Below are positions 17,903 to 29,513 of a DNA stretch of 64,000 nt, piece after piece. The stretch covers positions 88,896 to 152,895 of the forward strand of contig NZ_ARXS01000010.1 of NCBI RefSeq assembly GCF_025532145.1, read 5' to 3'. This stretch comes from Alloalcanivorax balearicus MACL04. GTDB lineage: Bacteria; Pseudomonadota; Gammaproteobacteria; Pseudomonadales; Alcanivoracaceae. A program made the translations under genes and the position numbers. The notes beneath the pieces are model-generated. The model was not told the DNA's origin and did no database searches. It saw only the letters and a list, made by a program, of their open reading frames with translations. Positions within the stretch are counted from its first letter, which is position 1, and each line of letters opens with the position of its first letter.

Positions 17903-18466
17903 CTAGCGCCGGCGCCAGTGCCCGGCGGACAGCCGGTAAAGACAGTGCTCCCGTATTGGCATGCCTTCCGGCACGCTGGGATGGTCGAAGGTTTCCTCCT
18001 GCCGTTCCATACCCAGCCGCTCCATCACCGCCTGAGAGCGGTAATTCAGCACACTGGTGAAGGCAACGATTTCCTCCAGCTCCAGGTTGTCAAAACCGAA
18101 CTCGAGCACCGCCCTGGCGGCTTCCGTGGCATAGCCGTTGCCCCAGGCATCGCGGCGCAGACGCCAGCCGATTTCCACGCAGGGCTGGAACGGCAACATG
18201 ACGTTGGGAATATTGAGGCCGACAAAGCCCAGAAACCGCTTTTGTTGCTGTTGCTCCAGCGCCCAGAATCCCCAGCCGCGTTCGGCGATCAAGGCCTCGC
18301 AGTGATCCGCCATGGCCTGACTCTGCGCCTCATTCATGGTCCCGGGGAAGAATTGCATCACTTCCGGGTCCGCGTTCATAGCCGCGAACGGGGCACGATC
18401 CGCGGGCCGCCACTGGCGCAAACGCAGACGCTCGGTGTTCAGTTCGGCAACCGGTTGTTTCATCAC
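17903..18466 (-). CDS. GNAT-family N-acetyltransferase, RimJ/RimL type (187 aa)
   Basis: Begins with TERLRLRQWRPADRAPFAAMN, the standard opening of RimJ/RimL-like acetyltransferases (split here), and has EIGWRLRRDAWGNGYATEA, the acetyl-CoA-binding R/Q-x-x-G-x-G/A region, near residue 95. The target could be a ribosomal protein N-terminus or a small amine; not determinable. Only 23 bp separate it from sseB upstream, so co-transcription is likely. Confidence 0.85.
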   Translation of the reverse strand: MMKQPVAELNTERLRLRQWRPADRAPFAAMNADPEVMQFFPGTMNEAQSQAMADHCEALIAERGWGFWALEQQQQKRFLGFVGLNIPNVMLPFQPCVEIGWRLRRDAWGNGYATEAARAVLEFGFDNLELEEIVAFTSVLNYRSQAVMERLGMERQEETFDHPSVPEGMPIREHCLYRLSAGHWRRR

Positions 18467-18489
18467 TCCCTCCGCGGCAATGGCCTCTC

Positions 18490-19281
18490 TCAGGCGTTTC
18501 CGCCCTTGAAAAAATTGCGCAGCCGGGATCCCCAGCGACGCTGATAAAACGGCTCCACCTGCTCCACGAAATAGCGGCTCAGCCCTTCGTCATTCTCCGC
18601 GATCCGATACAGATCCACCGCCTTCCCTTCGCTCACGGTGTCGCCAATCACCTGACCGCATTCGCGCATCACCGGCTCGATGTCGCCTTCCGCCTCGATA
18701 CCGACCACCAAGGAGGGGTGCTCGCTGACGGAGCGATCATGCATCAGTGTCAGAAAGGCGCGTTTCACATTGCCGTGCTTGGCCAGAAGTTGGGTCAGGG
18801 AATCCACCATTCTGGCCGGATATTCGGCCGGCTGTCCCAACAGTACCTCGGTATCCTGCTCCACCGTGCGTTGCTCCGGCGCACCGCCAACACCGCCGTT
18901 CAGCAGCCCCCGCACTTCCTCCGGCACGAACTCCTTGCCGTAGGGCAGGCGCGGGTTGAGATAGAGAGTCGCGCCCTCGGTCATCTCGAACAAGGAACGG
19001 GCCGGCAGCGCCAGGTAGGATTGCTCCTCCTCAATGGCTTGCTGCAACAGCTCCAGGGACGAGAAGAACGGAATCGCCGAGCTCCCGTCCTGCTTCTCCC
19101 ATTGCGCCAGATTGACCTGACTGCCGGCCTCCAGGGTGGTCTGCCCACCACCGCCATTGGCGGTGCCCAGCACATAGACCGTGGATTCCAGCAGCCGCTG
19201 GTAGAACTCCGGCCGGTGAGCCGGTTCGCTGGCTGCCAGCCGCAGCAGGCGTTCCAGATCGTTTTCTTCCCTTTCCGTCAT
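18490..19281 (-). CDS. sseB: SseB-family protein (enhanced serine sensitivity, 263 aa)
   Basis: Aligned by memory with E. coli SseB through most of its length: EPAHRPEFYQRLLESTVYV at the start, LAQWEKQDGSSAIPFFSSLE, ARSLFEMTEGATLYLNPRLP, PYGKEFVPEEV and PFYQRRWGSRLRNFFKGG at the end. Overexpression of the E. coli gene alters serine sensitivity; the molecular role is unclear. Several ATGs are possible (19302, 19290, 19281); 19281 has AGGA 8 nt upstream and gives the conserved N-terminus. Confidence 0.85.
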   Translation of the reverse strand: MTEREENDLERLLRLAASEPAHRPEFYQRLLESTVYVLGTANGGGGQTTLEAGSQVNLAQWEKQDGSSAIPFFSSLELLQQAIEEEQSYLALPARSLFEMTEGATLYLNPRLPYGKEFVPEEVRGLLNGGVGGAPEQRTVEQDTEVLLGQPAEYPARMVDSLTQLLAKHGNVKRAFLTLMHDRSVSEHPSLVVGIEAEGDIEPVMRECGQVIGDTVSEGKAVDLYRIAENDEGLSRYFVEQVEPFYQRRWGSRLRNFFKGGNA

Positions 19282-19309
19282 CAACGACATCCTGTATGTC
19301 ATGCCTGCA

Positions 19310-20095
19310 TCAGGCTTTCCCTGAGCCGGGGAAGGCAATGATATTGTTGGGGAACTCACGGGAGGCCACCTCACCGGCGAAGTCCTCCGCCACCTGCAAA
19401 ATGGTGCGGCTGACGTGGGCATACTGCTTGGAGAACGGCGGCCAGTAGTCACCCAGCCCCAGGGCATCGTTGATCACCAGCACCTGGCCGTCGCAGTCCG
19501 GACCGGCACCGATACCGATGGTGGGAATCCGCAGGGTGTCGGTGAGCGTCGCGCCCAGATCGTAGGGAATGTGTTCCAGCACGATCATGAAGGCACCCGC
19601 CTCCTGGATGGCGATGGCATCCTCCAGCACCTGCCTGGCTTCCTGTTCGGTGCGCCCCACCTTGGTAAAGCTCTTGGCGGTCTGCGGGGTCAGGCCGGTG
19701 TGCCCGACCACCGCGATGCCGTTGTCCACCAGATGCCGGATCACCTCGGTCTTGGCGCCCTCCAGCTTGACGCTGTCCGCGCCGGCGGCGATCAGGCGGC
19801 GGGCATTCCATAGCGCTGTGTCCGGGTCCTTATCGGTCTGGTAGGGCAAGTCGCCGATGATGTGGGTTTCCGGCGCGCCACGGCGTACGGCACCGACGTG
19901 ATAGGTCATGTGGTCAATGGTCACGTCACGGGTGCTGTCGAAGCCCATTTCCACCATGCCGACGGTATCCCCCACCAGGATCACCGGAATTGATGCCCGT
20001 TCCACCGCCCGAGCCACCGGGCAGGTATAGGCGGTCAACATGGCGATGGGCGTCCGCCCTTTCATTTCCATCAAAGCCTGTGCGTGCTTTTTCAT
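19310..20095 (-). CDS. panB: 3-methyl-2-oxobutanoate hydroxymethyltransferase, divergent (261 aa)
   Basis: PanB-type TIM barrel: IAMLTAYTCPVARAV, VILVGDTVGMVEMG (metal-binding Asp), AGADSVKLEGA, VVGHTGLTPQTAKSF and LEHIPYDLG with the catalytic Glu near the barrel end, then IGIGAGPDCDGQVLV. KPHMT adds a hydroxymethyl group to 2-oxoisovalerate in pantothenate synthesis. Several motifs differ from the E. coli form (GDTVGMV for GDSLGMV, DLPYQT for DMPF) and no panC is adjacent, so it may be a paralogous clade. The ATG at 20095 follows AGGAGGAG at long spacing; the GTG just before it is possible. Confidence 0.78.
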   Translation of the reverse strand: MKKHAQALMEMKGRTPIAMLTAYTCPVARAVERASIPVILVGDTVGMVEMGFDSTRDVTIDHMTYHVGAVRRGAPETHIIGDLPYQTDKDPDTALWNARRLIAAGADSVKLEGAKTEVIRHLVDNGIAVVGHTGLTPQTAKSFTKVGRTEQEARQVLEDAIAIQEAGAFMIVLEHIPYDLGATLTDTLRIPTIGIGAGPDCDGQVLVINDALGLGDYWPPFSKQYAHVSRTILQVAEDFAGEVASREFPNNIIAFPGSGKA

Positions 20096-20320
20096 CACAA
20101 ACCACTCCTCCTGAAAACCGGAGCTTGAGCTAATCATGTTCCGCCGCGACAGACAATACGGGTGTGGCACCGCCCGTTGAAAAGCATGGTGACAGCCTTA
20201 TCGCCCTATCTTCACAACACCGATATCGTGCAAAATGCTTTCAAGGTGGCGGCTGATTCCCCAGCGCGGCCAGCAATTCCGCGATGGCCACGCCGTCGTC
20301 ATGAGTTGGAGAAAAACAAT

Positions 20321-21592
20321 ATGTTCGATCTGGTGACACCGGAGCTGGTGGGAATCTCAAGCAATCGATTGGGACGCGTCGACAACTGGATGCGGACGCT
20401 GGTGGCATCGCGGCGGCTGGCCGGTATCAGCGTACTGGTTTACCGGCGCGGGCATTGCGCCTGGTTTGGCGGCGCTGGCCACCTGAAGACGGATCAGCAG
20501 CAGAAGATCGCCGAAGATACCCTCTTTCGTATCTACTCGATGACCAAGCCGATCACCAGCGTCGCCGCCATGATGCTCTACGAGCAGGGCCTGTTTCAGC
20601 TCGATGATCCGATAGCAAAATTCTTGCCTGAGTTCACCGACATGCAGGTCTGTGTGGGCGGGGACGAAGAGAATCCCAAGCTGGAACCGGCGCGCAGCCT
20701 GATCACCATGCGGCAACTGCTGACGCACACTTCCGGGTTGGCCTACGATTTCACCAGCATTCCACCGGTGGATGCCCTGTATCGCAAGCACGGCATCAAC
20801 TTCAGTCGCCATCACGGTTCATTGGCGGAAATGACCCGGCAGGCGGCACAGATGCCGCTGCTTTTCCATCCCGGTACAAAGTGGAACTACAGCATCTCCA
20901 CGGATGTGCTGGGACGGGTGGTGGAGGTGATTTCCGGGCAATCACTGGATCGCTATTTCGAGGAACATATCTTTGCTCCTCTGGGCATGAACGATACCGC
21001 CTTCTGGGTCGCCGAAGAAAAATTGCATCGACTGGCAGAGATGTACACCCTGGCCGGCGCCACGCCACCACGCATCAAGGGCGAGCCCACCGAAGTCATC
21101 CCGGACCCGCGGGGCGCGCTGGAAGTCAGCGCGGCGTCCGGTGGTCGGCAGTTCACTCAGCCACCCAAAATTTTCTCCGGCGGCGGTGGCCTGACCTCCA
21201 CCACCGGCGACTACCTGCGTTTCGCTCTGATGCTACGCAATGGCGGCAACTTCAACGGGGTGCGCCTGCTGGGCCGCAAGACCGTGGAATTGATGCACAG
21301 CAATCACCTGCCCGGCTCGATGGCCGACATGGGCGAGCCCCGTTTCAACAATACTCACATGGGGGCCGGGTTGGGATTCGGTCTGGGTTTTGGCGTGGTA
21401 CTCAATCCGGCCTTGGCTCAAACCATGGGTTCGGTGGGCGAGTATTTCTGGACCGGCATGGCCAACACCCAGTTCTGGATCGACCCCAGTGAAGACCTGA
21501 TCGTCATCCAGATGGCCCAGATGATGCCCTCCACGCTGGTACCGATCCGGCAAACCCTGCGCTCACTGGTCTATCAGGCGCTGATTGACTGA
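20321..21592 (+). CDS. Serine hydrolase, beta-lactamase (class C)/esterase fold (423 aa)
   Basis: Catalytic SMTK in FRIYSMTKPITSVAAM (~residue 72), LLTHTSGLAYDF (~135) and the Tyr motif WNYSISTDVLG (~188) are the hallmarks of penicillin-binding-protein-like esterases (EstB type). There is no signal peptide, so it is probably cytoplasmic and acts on esters rather than on antibiotics. The reading frame extends 53 codons upstream but the conserved protein begins at ATG 20321. Divergent from panB. Confidence 0.85.
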   Translation: MFDLVTPELVGISSNRLGRVDNWMRTLVASRRLAGISVLVYRRGHCAWFGGAGHLKTDQQQKIAEDTLFRIYSMTKPITSVAAMMLYEQGLFQLDDPIAKFLPEFTDMQVCVGGDEENPKLEPARSLITMRQLLTHTSGLAYDFTSIPPVDALYRKHGINFSRHHGSLAEMTRQAAQMPLLFHPGTKWNYSISTDVLGRVVEVISGQSLDRYFEEHIFAPLGMNDTAFWVAEEKLHRLAEMYTLAGATPPRIKGEPTEVIPDPRGALEVSAASGGRQFTQPPKIFSGGGGLTSTTGDYLRFALMLRNGGNFNGVRLLGRKTVELMHSNHLPGSMADMGEPRFNNTHMGAGLGFGLGFGVVLNPALAQTMGSVGEYFWTGMANTQFWIDPSEDLIVIQMAQMMPSTLVPIRQTLRSLVYQALID

Positions 21593-21603
21593 ACCCCAAA
21601 AAG

Positions 21604-21673
21604 CATCGCGGCCCGTGGGCCGCTCCTGCGAGAGGCAGAAACCTCCTGCGGGAGCGGCCCACGGGCCGCGATG
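21604..21673. repeat. 23-bp perfect inverted repeat between convergent genes
   Basis: Arms 21604-21626 and 21651-21673 are exact inverse complements, separated by 24 nt, in the gap between the convergent serine hydrolase and sucD genes. No T-run is present, so it is a REP-like element or a rho-independent hairpin of poor form. The arm itself includes the palindrome gcggcccgtgggccgc. Confidence 0.85.
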
Positions 21674-21718
21674 GCATTGACGCTGGCGGCCGGACTCAAG
21701 GTCCGGCACCACCTGGGC

Positions 21719-22594
21719 TTACCAGCCGGTGGCTTTCTTTACGCCTTCGCCGATTTCCGCCGGGTTGCGCACGGTAACGACACCGGCGGCTTCCAGGGCG
21801 GCGAACTTCTCGTCCGCGGTGCCCTTGCCACCAGCGATGATCGCACCGGCGTGGCCCATGCGTTTACCCGGAGGCGCGGTGACACCGGCGATGTAGCTGA
21901 CCACCGGCTTGGTCACGTGCTCCTTGATGTAGGCAGCGGCTTCATCTTCCGCGGTACCGCCGATCTCACCCACCATGACGATGGCTTCGGTCTGCGGATC
22001 GTTCTGGAACAACTCCAGCGCGTCGATGAAAGTGGTGCCCGGAATCGGGTCGCCGCCGATACCGATACAGGTGGACTGACCGTAACCCAGCTTGGTGGTC
22101 TGGTTGACCGCTTCGTAGGTCAGGGTACCGGAACGGGAGACGATGCCCACTTTACCCGGCTTGTGAATGTGACCGGGCATGATACCGATCTTGCACTCGC
22201 CCGGAGTGATCACGCCGGGGCAGTTCGGGCCGATCAGGCGCACACCGCCCTTGCGGGTGATGTATTCCTTCACGTACAGCATATCGAGAGCCGGAATGCC
22301 CTCGGTGATGCAGACGATCAGCTCGATGCCCGCGTCGGCCGCTTCCAGAATGGAGTCCTTGCAGAACGGTGCCGGTACGTAGATCACGGAGGCGGTGGCG
22401 CCGGTTTCCTTGACCGCGTCGGCCACGGTGTTGAAGACCGGCAGGCCCAGATGGGTCTGACCGCCCTTGCCCGGGGTCACGCCGCCGACCATCTGAGTGC
22501 CGTACTCGATCGCCTGCTCGGAGTGGAAGGTGCCCTGACTGCCGGTGAAACCCTGGCAGATCACTTTGGTGTTCTTGTCGATCAATACGCTCAT
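21719..22594 (-). CDS. sucD: Succinyl-CoA synthetase alpha subunit (291 aa)
   Basis: Has [17 protein letters not shown] (CoA-binding loop, ~13), [14 protein letters not shown] (~72), [20 protein letters not shown] (~122), [10 protein letters not shown] (~153) and the phosphorylated His in [14 protein letters not shown] (~246). With SucC it makes ATP or GTP from succinyl-CoA. Its start overlaps the sucC stop by 4 bp. Length is typical (289-291). Confidence 0.98.
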   Translation of the reverse strand: MSVLIDKNTKVICQGFTGSQGTFHSEQAIEYGTQMVGGVTPGKGGQTHLGLPVFNTVADAVKETGATASVIYVPAPFCKDSILEAADAGIELIVCITEGIPALDMLYVKEYITRKGGVRLIGPNCPGVITPGECKIGIMPGHIHKPGKVGIVSRSGTLTYEAVNQTTKLGYGQSTCIGIGGDPIPGTTFIDALELFQNDPQTEAIVMVGEIGGTAEDEAAAYIKEHVTKPVVSYIAGVTAPPGKRMGHAGAIIAGGKGTADEKFAALEAAGVVTVRNPAEIGEGVKKATGW

Positions 22595-23760
22595 TTGGCA
22601 CCTCCCGCCGCTTTCACCACCTGCTCGGCGGCGTCATCAAAACTCTTGGCGGCGATGATGTTCATGCCGCTGTCGGCCAGCTTCTGCGCACCCAGCTCGG
22701 CGTTGTTGCCTTCCAGACGCACCACCACCGGCACCTCGACGCCCACTTCTTCCACGGCACCGATGATGCCTTCGGCGATCAGGTCACAACGGACGATACC
22801 GCCGAAGATGTTCACCAGAACCGCTTGTACCTGGTCGTCGGAGAGGATGATCTTGAACGCTTCGGTGACGCGCTCTTTGGTGGCACCGCCGCCCACATCC
22901 AGGAAGTTGGCGGGCTGGCCGCCTTTGAGTTTGACCAGATCCATGGTGCCCATGGCCAGACCGGCGCCGTTCACCATGCAGCCGATGTTGCCTTCCAGGG
23001 CCACGTAGTTGAGTTCCCATTCGGCGGCGCGACGCTCACGCTCGTCTTCCTGGGAGGGATCTTCCAGCGCCTTGATGTCCGGGTGGCGGAACAGCGCGCT
23101 GCCATCCACATTGATCTTGGCGTCCAGGCAGTGCAGATCGCCCTGCTCGGTGACCACCAGCGGGTTGACCTCGATCAGAGCCAGGTCCTTGTCGTCGAAC
23201 AGTTTGGCCAGACCGGTGAAGATCTTGGCGAACTGATTGACCTGCTTGCCTTCCAGACCCAGTTGGAACGCGATCTGACGGGCCTGGTACGGCTGCGCGC
23301 CGACCAGCGGATCCACTTCCGCCTTGAGGATTTTCTCGGGGGTTTCCTCGGCCACTTTCTCGATTTCCACGCCGCCCTCGGTGGACGCCATGAACACCAC
23401 CCGGCGGGTGGCGCGATCCAGTACCGCGCTCAGGTACAGTTCCCGGGCGATGTCGGTGCAGGTTTCCACCAGAATTTTGGAAACCGGCTGACCGTGCTCG
23501 TCGGTCTGGAACGTGACCAGACGCTGGCCCAGCCATTTTTTGGCGAACTCAGCCGCTTCTTCCGCGCTGTCCACCAATTTCACACCACCGGCCTTACCAC
23601 GGCCGCCCGCGTGTACCTGGGCCTTGACGACCCATTTGTCACCACCAATTTCCTTCGTCTTGGCGGCGACCTCTTCGGGGGTGTCGCAGGCGAAGCCTTT
23701 GGAAACCGGCAGGCCGTAATCAGCAAACAGCTGTTTCGACTGATACTCGTGGAGGTTCAT
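22591..23760 (-). CDS. sucC: Succinyl-CoA synthetase beta subunit (389 aa)
   Basis: [18 protein letters not shown] at the N-terminus, the ATP-grasp [16 protein letters not shown] (~46), [15 protein letters not shown] (~195), [14 protein letters not shown] (~255) and [10 protein letters not shown] (~318). Full-length ATP-grasp subunit. It follows lpdA by 161 bp; the gap holds small GC-rich hairpins but no gene and no clear terminator, so suc read-through is possible. Confidence 0.98.
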   Translation of the reverse strand: MNLHEYQSKQLFADYGLPVSKGFACDTPEEVAAKTKEIGGDKWVVKAQVHAGGRGKAGGVKLVDSAEEAAEFAKKWLGQRLVTFQTDEHGQPVSKILVETCTDIARELYLSAVLDRATRRVVFMASTEGGVEIEKVAEETPEKILKAEVDPLVGAQPYQARQIAFQLGLEGKQVNQFAKIFTGLAKLFDDKDLALIEVNPLVVTEQGDLHCLDAKINVDGSALFRHPDIKALEDPSQEDERERRAAEWELNYVALEGNIGCMVNGAGLAMGTMDLVKLKGGQPANFLDVGGGATKERVTEAFKIILSDDQVQAVLVNIFGGIVRCDLIAEGIIGAVEEVGVEVPVVVRLEGNNAELGAQKLADSGMNIIAAKSFDDAAEQVVKAAGGAK

Positions 23761-23921
23761 GCCATTAATTCCGTCGTTGATGAAAGATCAAAAGGCGGGA
23801 CGGCGTGGCACGCCAACAACCGACGAAGTTCCGCGTTTGCGTCGACGGCTCCCGTGGGAGCGCGGCGGTGCAAACACACTACGTCCGGTATCGGCCAGCG
23901 CGGCACGCCGGGGCCCGACTC

Positions 23922-25370
<1,449 letters not shown>

Positions 25371-25426
25371 CTATATGCGTCGGGGCCACCGGCGCGGGGC
25401 GCGGGGCCCCGGGCCGGCGCCGGGAA

Positions 25427-26644
25427 TCAGATGTCCAGCAGCAGCCGTGCCGGATCCTCGATGAAGTTCTTCACGGCGACCAGGAATTGCACCGCTTCCT
25501 TGCCGTCGATGATCCGGTGGTCATAGGACAACGCCAGATACATCATCGGCAGAATCTTCACTTCGCCATCCACCGCCATCGGTCTTTCCTGGATCTTGTG
25601 CATACCCAGGATGGCGGTTTGCGGCGGGTTGAGGATCGGCGTGGACAGCAGTGAGCCGAAGATACCGCCGTTGGAGATGGTGAAGGTACCGCCGGTCATT
25701 TCCTCGATGGACAGTTTGCCGTCCCGGGCCTTGGTACCGAACTCGATGATCTGGGATTCGATTTCGGCCAGGCCTTTCTGGTCGGCGTCCCGCATTACCG
25801 GCACCACCAGACCACGCTCGGTGGACACCGCCATGCCCACGTCGTAGTAACCGTGGTAGACGATGTCATCACCGTCGATGGACGCATTCACTGCCGGGAA
25901 GCGTTTCAGCGCTTCCACGCAGGCGCGGGTAAAGAAGCTCATGAAGCCCAGGCGCACGCCGTGGGACTTCTCGAACTCGCTTTGATAATGCTTGCGCATG
26001 TCCATGATCGGTTTCATGTTGACCTCGTTGAAGGTGGTCAACATGGCCGCGTCCTGCTGCGCCGCCACCAAACGTTCGGCGATGCGCTTGCGCAGGCGGG
26101 TCATCGGTACGCGGCGCTCCTCGCGCTCGCCGGCGGCCGCGGCCGGAGCGGCGGCCGGAGCCGGAGCGCTGGTGGAGGACGGGCTCTGCTGCTTGCTGGC
26201 CAGCGCCTTTTCCACGTCTTCCTTGGTAATGCGGCCCTTGGCCCCGGTGCCTTTGATGTCCGCGGCACTGAGACCATGCTCGCTCATCAGCTTGCGCGCG
26301 GCCGGCCCGGCCTGAGCGTCGCCATCATCGTCACCGCTTTGTGCTTCGGCGGCCGGCGCCTCGGCTTGCGGTTTTTCTTCAGCGGCAGCGGAGGCGGACG
26401 CACTGGCGCCTGCTTCCAACTGTCCGAGCACTTCCTGACTTTCCACGGTGGCGTCTTCGCCCTTGATGATCTTGGTCAGCACACCGTCCATCGGAGCCAC
26501 TACTTCGAGGACCACCTTGTCGGTCTCGATGTCCACCAGCAGCTCGTCGCGTTTAACCGCCTCGCCTTCTTTCTTGTGCCAGGTGGCTACCGTGCCATCG
26601 GCCACGGATTCCGGAAATTGCGGGGCTTTGATATCTGTCGCCAT
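25427..26644 (-). CDS. sucB: Dihydrolipoyllysine succinyltransferase, E2o (405 aa)
   Basis: One lipoyl domain with modified Lys43 in [11 protein letters not shown], an Ala/Glu-rich linker (~77-110), the E3/E1-binding domain [18 protein letters not shown] (~114-131), a second Ala/Pro linker and the catalytic CoA-acyltransferase core ending in the active-site [15 protein letters not shown]. Transfers succinyl groups to CoA in the TCA cycle. One lipoyl domain is normal for E2o, unlike the multi-lipoyl E2p. Confidence 0.97.
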   Translation of the reverse strand: MATDIKAPQFPESVADGTVATWHKKEGEAVKRDELLVDIETDKVVLEVVAPMDGVLTKIIKGEDATVESQEVLGQLEAGASASASAAAEEKPQAEAPAAEAQSGDDDGDAQAGPAARKLMSEHGLSAADIKGTGAKGRITKEDVEKALASKQQSPSSTSAPAPAAAPAAAAGEREERRVPMTRLRKRIAERLVAAQQDAAMLTTFNEVNMKPIMDMRKHYQSEFEKSHGVRLGFMSFFTRACVEALKRFPAVNASIDGDDIVYHGYYDVGMAVSTERGLVVPVMRDADQKGLAEIESQIIEFGTKARDGKLSIEEMTGGTFTISNGGIFGSLLSTPILNPPQTAILGMHKIQERPMAVDGEVKILPMMYLALSYDHRIIDGKEAVQFLVAVKNFIEDPARLLLDI

Positions 26645-26675
26645 GCCTGTTCCTTAAACCAGTTCGTTAGGCTGT

Positions 26676-29513
26676 CTACTTGATGTTGAAGGCGTCTTCG
26701 ACCAGACGCTGCTGCTGTTCCACGTGCAGGGACATCGAACCCGCCGCCGGAGCCGCCGCCATGTCACGGCCCGCGTATTGCACGTACAGTTTCGGATTGA
26801 CCGCGCGGGCCACCCGGAACATGTGGTGTTGGGAGCAGTACCAGGCACCCTGGTTCATCGGCTCCTCCTGACACCAGACCACATGCTCGAGATTTGGATA
26901 ACTTTCCAGAATCTCGCGCAGCCGCTGCTCCGGGAACGGATAGAGCTGCTCGATGCGGACCAGAGCGGTGTCCTTGATGTCGTCGGACTCACGTTTTTCC
27001 AGCAGGTCGTAATAGACCTTGCCGGAACACATGACCACGCGCTTCACCGCTTTGCTATCAAGCTCCGCGGTATCCTCCAGCACGGTGTGGAAACGACCCT
27101 CGGAGAGATCCTCCAGGGACGAGATCGCCCGTTTATGCCGCAGCAAACTCTTCGGACTCATCACCACCAGCGGTTTGCGCAGCGGCCGTACCGCCTGGCG
27201 ACGCAGCAGGTGGAAGATTTGTGCCGGGGTCGACGGTACGCAAACCTGCATGTTGTGCTCGGCGCTGAGCTGCAGGAAGCGTTCCAGGCGGGCGGAGGAG
27301 TGTTCCGGTCCCTGCCCTTCGTAGCCGTGCGGCAACAGCAGCGTCAAACTGCACAGCCGCCCCCACTTGGCCTCGCCGGAAGAGATGAACTGATCGATCA
27401 CCACCTGGGCGCCGTTGGCGAAATCGCCAAACTGCGCTTCCCACAATACCAGTGACTTCGGCGTGGTGGTGGCGTAGCCGTATTCGAAGCCCAGCACCGC
27501 TTCCTCGGACAGCAGGGAGTCGTAGATATCGAACTCGGGCTGATCTTCATAGAGGTGCTGCAGAGGAACGTACTGTTCGCCGTTCTTCTGGTTGTGCAGC
27601 ACCGCGTGGCGGTGGGAGAACGTGCCGCGGCCACAGTCCTGACCGGTAAGACGCACCGCGAAGCCCTGATCCAGCAGCGTGGCGTAGGCCAGGGTTTCCC
27701 CGTAGCCCCAGTTCAACGGCTGGGCACCGGCGGTCATTTTGCGGCGGTCTTCCACGATCTTCTTGACCTGACGCTGCAGTACCAGACCTTCCGGCAGGGT
27801 TTCCAGACGGCTGGCCAGGTCCTGCAATTTTTTCAGCGGGTAGCCGGTATCCCAATCGTCTTCCACTTCATGGCCGATATAGGGAGACCAGTCCACGAAC
27901 AGCGCCTTGTTGGGCTCACGCACCAGGGCCTTGACCACATGGTTGCCTTCGTCCAGCGCGTCGCGGTAATCGTCCACCATCTTCTGCGCATCCTGCTCGC
28001 TGATCACCTGCTGGTTGATCAGGGCCTCCGCGTAGAGGGTGCGGGTGGTCGGGTGCGACTTGATCTTCTTGTACATCAACGGCTGGGTGGAGGACGGCTC
28101 GTCCGCCTCGTTGTGACCCAGACGACGGTAGCAGATCAGGTCGATCACCACGTCCTTCTTGAACTGCATGCGGTAATCCACCGCCAGCTGGGTAACGAAG
28201 TACACCGCTTCCGGATCGTCCGCGTTGACGTGGAAGATCGGTGCCTGGACCATCTTCGCCACATCGGTGCAGTACTCGGTGGAGCGGGCGTCGTCCTGAC
28301 GGCTGGTGGTGAAACCCACCTGGTTATTGATGATCACGTGCAAGGTGCCGCCGGTTTTGAAACCGCGGGTCTGGGACATCTGGAAGGTTTCCATGACCAC
28401 GCCCTGACCAGCGAAGGCGGCGTCACCGTGAACCAGGATCGGCACCACCTGGTCACCGCCGTGATCCTGGCGGCGGTCCTGGCGGGCACGCACCGACCCT
28501 TCCACCACCGGAGAGACGATTTCCAGGTGGGAGGGGTTGAAGGCCATGGCCAGGTGCACTTCACCGCCGGAGGTCTGCACGTTGGAGGAGAAGCCCTGGT
28601 GATACTTCACGTCACCGGAGCCCTGCTCATTGAAGCTCTTGCCTTCGAATTCGCCGAACAGATCCCGCGGGCTCTTGCCCAGGGTGTTCACCAGCACATT
28701 CAGCCGGCCCCGGTGGGCCATGCCGAGCACCATTTCCTTGGCGCCGTAGCTGCCGACCCGCTGGATCATCTCGTCCACCAGAGGAATCAGGGATTCACCG
28801 CCTTCCAGGCCGAAGCGCTTGGTACCCGGGTAGCGACTGCCCAGGTATTTCTCCAGCCCTTCGGCGGCGGTCAGCCGTTCCAGGATGTGCTGCTTGATCT
28901 CGGCATTGTAGTGCGGATGGCTGCGCACGCTCTCCAGCCGCTGCTGAATCCAGCGCTTCTCCGAAGTGTTGACGATGTGCATGTATTCGGCACCAACCGA
29001 GGAGCAATAGGCTTCCTTCAGGCAGTCAACGATTTCACGGAGTTTGGCTTCCGGCTTACCGATGAACAGGTTGCCGGTCTGGAATACGGTTTCCAGGTCG
29101 GCCTGGCTCAGGCCATGGTGGGCCAGTTCCAGATCCGCCACCTGTTCCCGTTCCATCAAGCCCAGCGGATCCAGCCTGGCGACCTGATGCCCGCGGTTAC
29201 GGTAAGCGGCGATCAGGTGCAGAACCCGCACCTGGCGGCGTTCGTGCTCGCTGCTGACCGCGCCGGCGCCCATCTTCTGGACCCGGGAGCGGTTCTTGGC
29301 TTCCAGCAAAAAGTACTCACGCACCGGTCCGTGGGGAACATCGGACTCAACGGCGCCGTTAACACTGGGGAGTTTTTCGAAGTAAGCGCGCCAGTCTTCC
29401 GGCACGGAGTTGGGATCTGTCAGATAGGATTCGTACAGTTCATCGACATAGGCCATGTTGGCTCCCCCGAGATGGGAGGATTGCCATTGGCGCTGCATGG
29501 AACTGTCTTGCAT
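26676..29513 (-). CDS. sucA: 2-oxoglutarate dehydrogenase E1 component (945 aa)
   Basis: Thiamine-diphosphate E1o: N-terminal E2-binding segment (YVDELYESYLTDPNSV), VLGMAHRGRLNVL (~275), HLAMAFNPSHLEIVSPVV (~335), GDAAFAGQGVV (TPP/Mg region), INNQVGFTTS, HGHNEADEPS-equivalent LGHNEADEPSSTQPLMY, and C-terminal SSARLERFLQL. The ATG at 29513 has AAGGA ~10 nt upstream; the frame continues upstream without homology. It is first of sucAB-lpdA-sucCD and catalyses the committed decarboxylation of 2-oxoglutarate. Confidence 0.97.
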   Translation of the reverse strand: MQDSSMQRQWQSSHLGGANMAYVDELYESYLTDPNSVPEDWRAYFEKLPSVNGAVESDVPHGPVREYFLLEAKNRSRVQKMGAGAVSSEHERRQVRVLHLIAAYRNRGHQVARLDPLGLMEREQVADLELAHHGLSQADLETVFQTGNLFIGKPEAKLREIVDCLKEAYCSSVGAEYMHIVNTSEKRWIQQRLESVRSHPHYNAEIKQHILERLTAAEGLEKYLGSRYPGTKRFGLEGGESLIPLVDEMIQRVGSYGAKEMVLGMAHRGRLNVLVNTLGKSPRDLFGEFEGKSFNEQGSGDVKYHQGFSSNVQTSGGEVHLAMAFNPSHLEIVSPVVEGSVRARQDRRQDHGGDQVVPILVHGDAAFAGQGVVMETFQMSQTRGFKTGGTLHVIINNQVGFTTSRQDDARSTEYCTDVAKMVQAPIFHVNADDPEAVYFVTQLAVDYRMQFKKDVVIDLICYRRLGHNEADEPSSTQPLMYKKIKSHPTTRTLYAEALINQQVISEQDAQKMVDDYRDALDEGNHVVKALVREPNKALFVDWSPYIGHEVEDDWDTGYPLKKLQDLASRLETLPEGLVLQRQVKKIVEDRRKMTAGAQPLNWGYGETLAYATLLDQGFAVRLTGQDCGRGTFSHRHAVLHNQKNGEQYVPLQHLYEDQPEFDIYDSLLSEEAVLGFEYGYATTTPKSLVLWEAQFGDFANGAQVVIDQFISSGEAKWGRLCSLTLLLPHGYEGQGPEHSSARLERFLQLSAEHNMQVCVPSTPAQIFHLLRRQAVRPLRKPLVVMSPKSLLRHKRAISSLEDLSEGRFHTVLEDTAELDSKAVKRVVMCSGKVYYDLLEKRESDDIKDTALVRIEQLYPFPEQRLREILESYPNLEHVVWCQEEPMNQGAWYCSQHHMFRVARAVNPKLYVQYAGRDMAAAPAAGSMSLHVEQQQRLVEDAFNIK

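Noticed and set aside
22591..23760. sucC considered as an ADP-forming acetyl-CoA synthetase subunit
   Set aside because: Sequence motifs, length and pairing with sucD in a suc cluster fit succinyl-CoA synthetase.
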